64,000 nt of DNA. Origin: Streptococcus oralis subsp. dentisani. GTDB taxonomy: Bacteria > Bacillota > Bacilli > Lactobacillales > Streptococcaceae. The stretch covers positions 1,605,001 through 1,669,000 of the forward strand of contig NZ_CP034442.1 in NCBI RefSeq assembly GCF_007475365.1, in the 5' to 3' direction. The notes beneath the pieces are model-generated. The model was not told where the DNA came from, searched no databases, and saw only the letters and a program-made list of their open reading frames with translations. This document shows, in pieces, positions 31,977 to 40,688 of this stretch. Position 1 is the first letter of the stretch; each line of letters begins with the position of its first letter. Made by a program: the position numbers and the translations under genes.

Positions 31977-32671
31977 TGGATTATATGATCATCAATGGTT
32001 TTAACACCTCAACCCTTCCTGGTTGTGTTGTCACTGACTTTGGGAAAGTTGAGGCTGCTAAACCGAGAGGGGAGGTAGCCAACCTTCACGGAGTCAATGG
32101 TAGTTACCGTGTATTGGACGGTTCTTTCGACAGTTACGAAAGGACCTTCATTCTTCATGTTAAAAAAATGGTTGAGATTTCAAGCATTCTTGATAAGTTT
32201 CAATCGAATGATAACGTTTTGGAATTTAGCTATCAGCTTGGCTCATTGTTCTACGCTAATTTTGTGACTGCTAATTTTGAGCCGTTTGGGAATCATGCTT
32301 GGAAGTTAGAAATCAAGCTAGACATGCAGCCGTTCCGATACCAAAAGAATGTAGATCCTGTGGTTCTTACGGCATCTGGTACAATCATCAATCCTGGGAC
32401 GATTTATTCTGAACCAATCATTGAGATTGAGGGGGATGGTGATATCTCCCTCACGATTGGCCGTAAGACTATGTATCTAGCGATTAAGACCAAGGCTACA
32501 ATCGATTGTCGGCAAGGCAAGCAGAATATCTACAATGCAACTGGTGCAGTCCAGAACACACTTCGTAAGCGTGGAGGATTCTTGGAAATTCCAACTGGGA
32601 AAGTTGGTATCTCGTTTACTGGAAATGTCCGAAAAATCACTATTCGACCGAATTGGAGGTATAAGATTTGA
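31976..32671 (+). CDS. Distal tail protein (Dit)
   Basis: A 231-residue Sipho_tail protein. N-terminal ring domain with PGCVVTDFGKVEAAKPR and GSYRVLDGSFDSYERTF, C-terminal galectin-like domain (IEIEGDGDISLTIGRKTM). Forms the hexameric hub at the tail tip. ATG overlaps the tape measure stop. Confidence 0.9.
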   Translation: MDYMIINGFNTSTLPGCVVTDFGKVEAAKPRGEVANLHGVNGSYRVLDGSFDSYERTFILHVKKMVEISSILDKFQSNDNVLEFSYQLGSLFYANFVTANFEPFGNHAWKLEIKLDMQPFRYQKNVDPVVLTASGTIINPGTIYSEPIIEIEGDGDISLTIGRKTMYLAIKTKATIDCRQGKQNIYNATGAVQNTLRKRGGFLEIPTGKVGISFTGNVRKITIRPNWRYKI

Positions 32672-35600
32672 TTTATTTAACAAATGGCAACACACCTCTG
32701 AATGCTGCTTACGAGGATAAGATTGTCCAAGAAGATGGTAGCACCTACCAACTTACCTTCCGATTTCCGACTTCGGATTCCTTATGGGAGAAGTTGAAGG
32801 AAGAGACATTCCTGACGGCTGACGACCTACATGGTGAGCAGGATTTCGTCATTTTTGAGGTTGAGAAGAAGCACGGCTATATCCAGGTCTATGCCAACCA
32901 AGTCTTCACCCTCTTGAATAACTATGTGGTCAATCCGATTTCCTTGGATAGAGCGACTGGTTCGACTGCCTTGAGTCGTTTTGCTGGAAGCATCACTCGT
33001 AGTCATCCATTTTCGTTCTTTTCAGACATCGGCGAGCGTCACACCTTCAACATCGACGCAAAGAATGCGATGGAAGCATTCGTGAAAGACAAGCATTCTA
33101 TTCTTGGCCAATGGGGTGGTGACCTTGTGCGTCATAGCTACCAGGTACGGCTTTTGAAAAATGGCGGTTCAGAGAATGAATCGCTTTTTATGTACAAGAA
33201 AAACCTGTCTAGCTATCAACACAAGACCTCTACAAAATCTTTGAAAACTCGAATCACCTTCAAGACTACTGTCAAAGGTGAGGGAGAAAAGGCGCCTGAC
33301 CGTAAGTTTTCTGTGGTAGTGGATAGCCCACTCATTAACAAATACAGTCAAATATACGAAGATGTGATTGAGGTTAATGACGAAGATGTGAAAGATGAAG
33401 CGAGCCTGCGAAAATATGGCGAGCAGTATTTCAAGACATCGCTCTGTGACATGATGGAAGATAGCCTTGAACTTGAGGTTGTCGGCCAGAGTGACGTGCC
33501 TGTCCAGATGTATGACATTGTGAGCCTGTTTCATGAGGTATACAATCTGGATGTGCGCAAGAAAATCACCAAATACACTTACTCACCGATGGCTAATAAG
33601 CTACTATCTATTGGATTTGGACAATTTAAGTCAGGTTTGTCCAACATGGTTTCTAACGCGGTCAGTGACGCGGTTAAGAATGAAGCTCAACAACTTCAAG
33701 ATGATTTTGAAAGGCAGTTAGCAAGAGAACTCAAGAATGCTGATCTTGCATTTGATAGGCAGAAAGAAGAGTTGGTCAATCAATTCACAGACGGTCTCAA
33801 CGCTGCCAAAGCCAGAGCCGAAGAAGTCAAGAGAGAACTCTCTGATACGATTGACCAGCGTTTCAATAGCTTTAATAATGGCCCACTACAAGAGGTCAAG
33901 CGTAGAACTGAAGAAGCATTGAAAAATTCTGGGGCCAGCAGTCTACTCGCTCAAGAAGCGAAGCGGATTGGTCTGGATTCTGTTGCTAGACTTGAAGCGT
34001 TTAAGTCACAGGCTACGAGCGCTCAGACAGCTCTGTCGGGTGATTTGGACGTTCTGAAACGGACGGTCGCAAATGAGGTCAATCAAGCTTCAGAATATCG
34101 CAAAACGACCACTGAGGCCCTTAGTCGAATGACTGGCCAGATGAACGGATTTGCGACCAAATCAGAGGTTAAACAGGACATCGATGGACTTACGCAGACC
34201 TTTGCTAAGATGATGGTTGGTGGTCGGAACTATTATCGAAATTCTGACAAGTTAGTTACTAGACCGCGCTTTATTCAATTTGACGTATATCCTTATTTGG
34301 ATGCTGATAATGTCGGACAAGATTGGACTTTTTCATTTGATTTAAAAATCAACGAAACTGGTACAGTCAGACCACTTCACTTTTATCACTATCAACGAAA
34401 TGGATTGGCAATAGGGATTGATACATTTTTCAATCCGTCGAAAGAATGGCAAAGATATTCTTTTACTGGAAAGGTTGTTCAAGGCGGTTCTAACCCTGCT
34501 TACGCTAAAGGAGCAATGGCTATTTACGATCATGCAGGGGATAATAATATTTCAATTCAAAATATTAAATTCGAAAGAGGTACAGTCGCGACGCCTTGGT
34601 CCCCTGCCCCTGAAGATGGAGAAGACGAGCTCTTAGCTGTCAAGACTGAATTCAAGAAAACCGCTGATGGCCTATCTGCTAAGATAGTATCCATTGAAAG
34701 CTATGTCGCTCAAGACGGTCAGCGACAGGAAGCTTTGAGAAGATACTCTCGTGAAGAGAGCGCTAAACAAGCGACGTCTTTACGCGAGCTAGTTACTCGT
34801 GATTTTGTCGGGAAGGCAACCCATCAGGAAGATGTGAGAGCCATTGAACGCAGATTTGAAACGATCACCAACCCACAAAATGGCTCGATTGCTACTCAGA
34901 TTGCCAACTACAAAACAGCAGTAGATGGCAGATTTTCAGATATCACTTCATTGATTGCTGGTAAGGCTAATCAGACGGACTTCCAGCGTGTGAAGGAAAC
35001 TAGCCAACTCTATGAGCGGATTCTTGGAAATTCTGAGAACGGGATTGCTGATAAGGTCGCTCGCATGGCTATGACTAATCAACTATTTCAGGTTGAGGTT
35101 GGAAAAGCTGTTCAAAAAGGTCGGAATTATTATCGAGACTCTGAAAAAGTTCAAACAAAAACTCGTTTCTTCTCATTTCCTCTGCATCCCTACCTTTCAC
35201 AAGAAAACGTCGGGGAGACATGGACCCTCTCGTTTGATTTAAAAATCAATGAAGGGGGCGAGATTCGTCCTCTACATTTTTATCATTACCAAACAAACCG
35301 ATTTGGGATAAAAGCTAGTGCTGACATCACTCCAAGCAAGGACTGGCAACGGTTCACGTTCACAGGTCCAGTTATCTTCCCGAATGACGACCCTCGCTAT
35401 GCGAGAGGAGAGATGGCCTTGTATGACTTTGGTGGAAACAATAATTATTCCGTTCGTAGGATTAAATTCGAAAGAGGTACAGTCGCGACACCGTGGTCCC
35501 CTGCCCCTGAAGACAACGACGAAGCGATTCGCACGGTTCAAAGTCAGCTAGCTGGTTCATGGGGAGTCCATAATAAGAACAGCGTCAATGAAATCATCGC

Positions 35601-36612
35601 TGGTTTTAACCTAGCTGGCCGAAATGCAGGCATTAAAGCCGAGACGATCAGACTTGAAGGTCGGACTCTGCTTGATGAATTGACTGCTATTCAAGGTTAT
35701 TTCAAACGCTTATTTGTTGGTGAGGGTGCGTTTGCTAAGCTGAACGCTGAGATTATTGCTTCAAAGACCATCACAGCAGATAAGTTGGTCATGGATATGG
35801 CCATGGCTCGGATGTTTGTTTCAAGCGATATCTTCACGGATACGCTTGCGGCTAAAGAGGCTTTCATCAACAAGTTGCGGTCAGTCGTGGTCACAGCGAC
35901 TTTGCTTGAAGGCTATAAAGGTCGTATTGGTGGATTCCAGATTGGTACACATGAGAAAGATTCGTCGGTGTACTGGATCACTGGAGAAAATCAATTTTCG
36001 GTCGGTATGAGTAATGGGACTGGTCAATGGTCACAAACGGCTCTTTGGGTCAACTGGGGGAATAATTGGGGGTATCCTGGAGATTATGCATGGTATGTAA
36101 AAAATAACGGTAAGATGTATTGTTACAATACAGCAGAATTTTGGAACACGCCAGTCATCCATGGGGACCTGCGCGTTACCGGTCATATTTTTTACAACAA
36201 TGAGAATTCAGGAAAATCCGGGTACTGGATTCACTCATCTAAATACTCAAATTTCGAGCCCTCAAACAACTATCTTTATCTTTATTACAGCGGTTCAGGT
36301 TACGACTGGATTCCGATGAACAAGGAAATCTCAGACCGTCGTTACAAACACAATATCGAAGCCAGTACAGTCTCAGGTATTGATGTAATCGAAAACTTGA
36401 AAACGTACAGTTATCGCAAAGAATACGATGGGAAAATTGAGGACATTTCTTGCGGTATCATGGCGCAAGATGTCCAGAAGTACGCCCCTGAAGCATTTTT
36501 TGAAAATCCTGACGGCGCCTACTCTTACAACACATTTGCTCTTGTGCCTTATCTAATTAAGGCCATTCAAGAGCTCAATCAAAAAATAGAAAAATTGGAG
36601 AAAACAGCATGA
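32668..36612 (+). CDS. Tail-associated fibre (Tal) with CBM pair and S74 autochaperone
   Basis: 1314 residues in one chain. Residues 1-~330: Tal/prophage-tail hub domain. About 335-500: coiled coil with long charged helices. About 518-650 and 818-950: two copies of a carbohydrate-binding-like module (GRNYYR ... VRPLHFYHYQ ... KFERGTVATPWSPAPED), separated by further coil. C-terminal end: intramolecular chaperone of the S74 type, with the catalytic pair Ser1221 and Lys1226 in SDRRYKHN, so self-cleavage there is predicted. TTG start overlaps the Dit stop, behind GGAGG. Probably the host-receptor binding device. Confidence 0.85.
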   Translation: MIYLTNGNTPLNAAYEDKIVQEDGSTYQLTFRFPTSDSLWEKLKEETFLTADDLHGEQDFVIFEVEKKHGYIQVYANQVFTLLNNYVVNPISLDRATGSTALSRFAGSITRSHPFSFFSDIGERHTFNIDAKNAMEAFVKDKHSILGQWGGDLVRHSYQVRLLKNGGSENESLFMYKKNLSSYQHKTSTKSLKTRITFKTTVKGEGEKAPDRKFSVVVDSPLINKYSQIYEDVIEVNDEDVKDEASLRKYGEQYFKTSLCDMMEDSLELEVVGQSDVPVQMYDIVSLFHEVYNLDVRKKITKYTYSPMANKLLSIGFGQFKSGLSNMVSNAVSDAVKNEAQQLQDDFERQLARELKNADLAFDRQKEELVNQFTDGLNAAKARAEEVKRELSDTIDQRFNSFNNGPLQEVKRRTEEALKNSGASSLLAQEAKRIGLDSVARLEAFKSQATSAQTALSGDLDVLKRTVANEVNQASEYRKTTTEALSRMTGQMNGFATKSEVKQDIDGLTQTFAKMMVGGRNYYRNSDKLVTRPRFIQFDVYPYLDADNVGQDWTFSFDLKINETGTVRPLHFYHYQRNGLAIGIDTFFNPSKEWQRYSFTGKVVQGGSNPAYAKGAMAIYDHAGDNNISIQNIKFERGTVATPWSPAPEDGEDELLAVKTEFKKTADGLSAKIVSIESYVAQDGQRQEALRRYSREESAKQATSLRELVTRDFVGKATHQEDVRAIERRFETITNPQNGSIATQIANYKTAVDGRFSDITSLIAGKANQTDFQRVKETSQLYERILGNSENGIADKVARMAMTNQLFQVEVGKAVQKGRNYYRDSEKVQTKTRFFSFPLHPYLSQENVGETWTLSFDLKINEGGEIRPLHFYHYQTNRFGIKASADITPSKDWQRFTFTGPVIFPNDDPRYARGEMALYDFGGNNNYSVRRIKFERGTVATPWSPAPEDNDEAIRTVQSQLAGSWGVHNKNSVNEIIAGFNLAGRNAGIKAETIRLEGRTLLDELTAIQGYFKRLFVGEGAFAKLNAEIIASKTITADKLVMDMAMARMFVSSDIFTDTLAAKEAFINKLRSVVVTATLLEGYKGRIGGFQIGTHEKDSSVYWITGENQFSVGMSNGTGQWSQTALWVNWGNNWGYPGDYAWYVKNNGKMYCYNTAEFWNTPVIHGDLRVTGHIFYNNENSGKSGYWIHSSKYSNFEPSNNYLYLYYSGSGYDWIPMNKEISDRRYKHNIEASTVSGIDVIENLKTYSYRKEYDGKIEDISCGIMAQDVQKYAPEAFFENPDGAYSYNTFALVPYLIKAIQELNQKIEKLEKTA
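34564..34616 (+). repeat. 53-nt direct repeat in tal, copy 1
   Basis: Encodes IKFERGTVATPWSPAPED at the end of the first sugar-binding-like module. Only two differences from 35461-35513, much closer than the rest of the two modules. Confidence 0.8.
35461..35513 (+). repeat. 53-nt direct repeat in tal, copy 2
   Basis: Second copy, end of the second module. The near-identity over 53 nt suggests recent exchange between modules, and gives a site where deletion or module swapping could occur. Confidence 0.8.
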
Positions 36613-36818
36613 ACGAACAAGATAAACAAATCAGCAGCTTGACAATTAAATCGTTAGGTGAAAAAGTCGGTAATGAGGCTACTCAATCGGCTACGCTCGA
36701 AGCCCTCTATACAGTAACCGCTATGGAGCTTGAGCAGATGAAACGAATCATCGAATCAGACGAAGAGCTAAAAGTTAAATTTGAAGAAGCGAAAGGACGA
36801 ATGACAAATGGCAATTAA
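36609..36818 (+). CDS. Small coiled-coil phage protein (69 aa)
   Basis: Helical and charged (LEQMKRIIESDEELKVKFEEAK). Placed between fibre and DUF1366 gene with overlaps on both sides, a common position for a short accessory tail or lysis-region protein. Function unknown. Confidence 0.6.
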   Translation: MNEQDKQISSLTIKSLGEKVGNEATQSATLEALYTVTAMELEQMKRIIESDEELKVKFEEAKGRMTNGN

Positions 36819-37395
36819 TAATTATGAACTAGCTAGTAAACCTTATACACGAGGCTTGGGAGACAAGACTGTGACGGTCGTTGAAGTCAAGCTTGCCGAT
36901 GGCAGTCGCTACAGTACGAATATGCGTGAGTTGGCAGGAGACCGCACAGGCGATTCTGACGATGTTTTGATCAAGGCAGTATTAGATATTGTCAAGACTG
37001 AAATTGACCCGTCTAGCGCAATCGTGAAGGCTCAGGAACAGCTTAAACAAGCTAAGGAAGATTTGACTGCTAACAAAGAGTATCTTGAATCTGTCTCAGC
37101 TATCACCGAGGTATTGATTGCCCTTGCCATCTCTCAAAACGGTGGTATGCCCACGAATACTTATAGTAAGGTTGCGCAATTCATCAAACCTCTTGTTAAG
37201 GACCGTCGTTATGCGAACGGTGATATCGTATCGATGCCTTATCCGTACGATACTAATCCAAAATGGCCTAAGGACACATTAACCATCCTGAAATTCCAGA
37301 TGCAGGAAGCAGAGGGGTACACTTTCAAAGAGCAACCTCTTACCGAAATGTTGCAGAAGGGTATTTTGACCGTGGTCATGCCACGGATTGAGTAA
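36808..37395 (+). CDS. DUF1366 family phage protein
   Basis: A 195-residue protein (VEVKLADGSRYSTNMRELAGDRTGD, then a helical stretch). DUF1366 proteins occur between tail fibre and holin genes in streptococcal phages; the role is not established. Confidence 0.8.
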   Translation: MAINNYELASKPYTRGLGDKTVTVVEVKLADGSRYSTNMRELAGDRTGDSDDVLIKAVLDIVKTEIDPSSAIVKAQEQLKQAKEDLTANKEYLESVSAITEVLIALAISQNGGMPTNTYSKVAQFIKPLVKDRRYANGDIVSMPYPYDTNPKWPKDTLTILKFQMQEAEGYTFKEQPLTEMLQKGILTVVMPRIE

Positions 37396-37406
37396 AAGGA
37401 GGTTAT

Positions 37407-37706
37407 ATGCCGATTGAAGAAGCTGAAAAAATCGCTCAAAGTCAGGTAGCTTGGGCGATTTTATTTATCTTACTTTTCTTTATTATCATTCGATATCTCA
37501 TCAAGACTTCGGACAAGCGAGAAAAGAAGATTATGGATTTGCACGAGCAATCAAAGGCCGACTCTAACAGACGAGAAGAGCGTTTGATGACTCACCTAGA
37601 AAAGACCACTACAGAATTAACTATAATCACTCACACGGTCGGAGACATTCAAAAAGAAATGGTCCGCATGAACGACCGCATGGAAGAAATCGAAAAAGGA
37701 GAATAA
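37407..37706 (+). CDS. Holin-like protein (BhlA/UviB type)
   Basis: 99 residues: one membrane segment near the N-terminus (VAWAILFILLFFIIIRYLI), then a charged helix. The layout of BhlA/UviB-type holins or holin-associated proteins. GGAGG site. Together with the next gene it probably times lysin release. Confidence 0.75.
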   Translation: MPIEEAEKIAQSQVAWAILFILLFFIIIRYLIKTSDKREKKIMDLHEQSKADSNRREERLMTHLEKTTTELTIITHTVGDIQKEMVRMNDRMEEIEKGE

Positions 37707-37709
37707 CAC

Positions 37710-38042
37710 ATGCAACAATTTAACGAAATCATTATTGCATTTGCTACAGGCTTTTTAGCAGTGGCAACAGGCAGTATCGTAAAAGCAGTAAAAGATTATC
37801 TTTTACGAAAAGGCGGAGAAAAAGCGGTAAAAATCGTTGAAATCTTGGCCAAAAATGCGGTCAATGCGGTTGAGCAGGTCGCTTCTGAGACAGGCTATAA
37901 AGGTGAGGAGAAGCTGGAGCAAGCCCGCACGAAAATCCGTGCAGAACTTACCAAATATAACATCAGCATGACTGACTGCGACCTTGATACATTTGTCGAG
38001 TCAGCGGTTAAGCAGATGAACGATGCCTGGAAAGGGGAATAG
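37710..38042 (+). CDS. Phage holin, LLH type
   Basis: 110 residues, one hydrophobic N-terminal segment ([18 protein letters not shown]) and an amphipathic helical rest ([25 protein letters not shown]). Matches the LLH holin family. Immediately before the lysin gene. Confidence 0.8.
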   Translation: MQQFNEIIIAFATGFLAVATGSIVKAVKDYLLRKGGEKAVKIVEILAKNAVNAVEQVASETGYKGEEKLEQARTKIRAELTKYNISMTDCDLDTFVESAVKQMNDAWKGE

Positions 38043-38044
38043 TT

Positions 38045-38989
38045 ATGGACATTGATACAAGCAGATTAAGAACTAATTTACCTCAGGTTGGTGTACAACC
38101 TTATCGTCAAGTACACGCTCATTCAACAGGTAACCGTAACTCAACCGCACAAAATGAAGCGGACTACCATTATCGTAAAGACCCTGAACTTGGATTCTTT
38201 TCTCACGTTGTAGGAAATGGTCGTGTGATGCAGGTCGGACCTGTAAATAACGGAAGTTGGGATGTTGGGGGCGGTTGGAATGCTGAGAGTTACGCAGCAG
38301 TCGAATTGATTGAAAGCCATGGATCAAAAGAAGAGTTCATGCGTGATTACAAGCTCTATGTTGAGCTTTTGCGAAACCTTGCGGATGAAGCAGATTTGCC
38401 GAAAACACTTGATACAGGGAGTTTAGCTGGAATTAAAACGCACGAGTATTGCACGAATAACCAACCAAACAACCACTCAGACCATGTGGATCCATATCCT
38501 TATCTGGCAAAATGGGGAATCAGTCGTGAGCAATTCAAAAAAGATATTGAAGGTGGTCTGTCTGAAGCTGGCTGGAAACGCAATGAAACTGGCTGGTGGT
38601 GGGAGGAGTCGGATGGTTCTTATCTGACAGACCGCTGGAAGCAAATCAACAACGAGTGGTTCTACTTCAATGAACGAGGATACTGCCTAATCAATCGTTG
38701 GTTCAACGATGGGAAAGACTGGTTCTATCTTGACAAGCGTGGTGCGATGGTTACAGGCTGGATGTACATCAATAACCGCTGGTATTACTTCAAGTCAGAT
38801 GGTCGTATGGCTAAAGGTTGGGTGAAATACCGTGAAACTTGGTACTATCTCGATGAAAAAGATGGAGATATGAAATCCGATCAATTTGTCAAATATGGCA
38901 ACGGCTGGTACTACCTTAAATCAGATGGCAGCATGGCAGACAAGCCAGAATTTACAGTTGAGCCTGATGGGCTTATCACTACGAAATAA
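38045..38989 (+). CDS. LytA-type choline-binding N-acetylmuramoyl-L-alanine amidase (lysin)
   Basis: 314 residues, closely similar to pneumococcal LytA over the amidase domain (residues 1-~175; [34 protein letters not shown] with the zinc and catalytic residues). About six choline-binding repeats follow ([29 protein letters not shown]), ending [14 protein letters not shown]. Compared with LytA as I remember it, the last repeat is two residues shorter (YGNGWYYLK instead of ADGTGWYYLK), the mark of atypical/prophage lysins. It cuts the bond between MurNAc and L-Ala in the host wall. The terminator follows at 39031. Confidence 0.93.
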   Translation: MDIDTSRLRTNLPQVGVQPYRQVHAHSTGNRNSTAQNEADYHYRKDPELGFFSHVVGNGRVMQVGPVNNGSWDVGGGWNAESYAAVELIESHGSKEEFMRDYKLYVELLRNLADEADLPKTLDTGSLAGIKTHEYCTNNQPNNHSDHVDPYPYLAKWGISREQFKKDIEGGLSEAGWKRNETGWWWEESDGSYLTDRWKQINNEWFYFNERGYCLINRWFNDGKDWFYLDKRGAMVTGWMYINNRWYYFKSDGRMAKGWVKYRETWYYLDEKDGDMKSDQFVKYGNGWYYLKSDGSMADKPEFTVEPDGLITTK

Positions 38990-39030
38990 ATTTAAAAAAA
39001 GAAAGGAGATTCTATTTTTCTTCTTAATAA

Positions 39031-39059
39031 CCCGCAGGCGAAAGCTTGCGGGCTTTTTT
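39031..39059 (+). terminator. Terminator after the lysin
   Basis: CCCGCAGGC-GAAA-GCTTGCGGG with TTTTTT, a very strong hairpin ending the late operon. Confidence 0.9.
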
Positions 39060-39113
39060 GTTTGCTCTGAAATCACAATCCTATTGTTCAAAAAAACGCT
39101 TTCTTGAAGAATA

Positions 39114-39177
39114 GGGAGGTGTTTTGTCAAAAATAAAAACAGTGAAATTAGTCACTGATCCTTTTGTAAACTATTAG
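39114..39177 (+). other. Orphan Shine-Dalgarno with a 17-codon TTG frame near the right end
   Basis: GGGAGG (39114-39119) is followed after 4 nt by TTG and a short frame, MSKIKTVKLVTDPFVNY, ending at 39175-39177. May be a small peptide gene or the start of a deleted gene. The rest of 39060-39190 shows nothing else. Confidence 0.3.
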
Positions 39178-39190
39178 AATTAAATTAAAA

Positions 39191-39211
39191 CCTTCTCAAC
39201 TATACGGGCAA
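39191..39211 (-). repeat. GCCCGCATAGTTGA repeat, copy 3 (at the right phage end)
   Basis: On the minus strand TTGCCCGTATAGTTGAGAAGG, one mismatch to the copies at 9276 and 12939 over the shared part. Overlaps the right-end repeat block by 4 nt. Confidence 0.7.
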
Positions 39212-39238
39212 AAATGAATACGAAGATGAATACGATTT
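39208..39238 (+). repeat. Right-end repeat block (att or integrase arm sites)
   Basis: GCAAAA then TGAATACGA at 39215-39223 and 39227-39235, with the same 12-nt spacing as the left block. Confidence 0.6.
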
Positions 39239-39349
39239 AAAAAAACGATAGCAATTAATGAAAATAATTTTAAAGAAAAATAAGCAAAAACTCAACTATT
39301 GATAAGCAACAGAAAGCATTGGTAAACATTTGTCACTTATACCATAGTT

Positions 39350-39382
39350 CGTGACAGTTCCAGCTTTTTTTGATAAAATCAT
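39350..39382 (+). promoter_or_regulatory. tgt promoter
   Basis: GTGACA and TAAAAT are separated by 17 nt. Lies outside the right phage block, so it appears to be host DNA. Confidence 0.6.
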
Positions 39383-39430
39383 ACGGTATGCCCTTGGGCA
39401 CAAAGTATGAACTGGGACTGTCTTTCCCAG
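39380..39430 (+). promoter_or_regulatory. Structured leader of tgt
   Basis: Two hairpins fill the leader: CATAC/GTATG enclosing TGCCC-TT-GGGCA (39380-39409), and CTGGGA/TCCCAG (39412-39430). The second ends shortly before the GGAGG site. It could influence translation; it does not match a preQ1 riboswitch that I can recognise. Confidence 0.4.
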
Positions 39431-39442
39431 CTTCGGAGGTAG

Positions 39443-40588
<1,146 letters not shown>

Positions 40589-40607
40589 AATGGAATTTAT
40601 AGAAGCT

Positions 40608-40637
40608 AAAAATCCTACGTTTTCTCGTAGGATTTTT
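40608..40637 (+). terminator. Terminator after tgt
   Basis: AAAATCCTACG and CGTAGGATTTT pair perfectly, followed by T-rich sequence. Confidence 0.85.
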
Positions 40638-40688
40638 CTTCTTTTTTTGATAGAATAAAGTGTATAACGAAAGGGAGAATAGACTCGT

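Larger units (their letters stand above)
8072..39238. mobile_element. Complete tailed-phage prophage, about 31.2 kb
   Basis: All modules of a temperate siphovirus are present in order: integrase and CI repressor (leftward), then Cro/antirepressor, replication, late regulator, packaging, head, tail, holin and lysin (rightward). The ends are set at related 31-nt blocks (8072-8102 and 39208-39238), each with two TGAATACGA motifs 12 nt apart. The true crossover point may lie a little outside these blocks. The element sits between the DUF975 gene and tgt, without disrupting either. No frameshifted structural gene is evident; the absence of a recognisable terminase small subunit is the main doubt about its activity. 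Confidence 0.9.

Noticed and set aside
39088-39108. cre-like AAAAAAACGCTTTCTT downstream of the phage lysin
   Set aside because: Two mismatches in the conserved TG and no gene start close by; probably chance.
39336-39345. TTATACCATA shared between 8009-8018 and 39336-39345 as the attachment core
   Set aside because: The left copy is the reverse complement of the DUF975 gene's -10 region on the host side; a 10-mer match in AT-rich promoter sequence is not convincing as a core.
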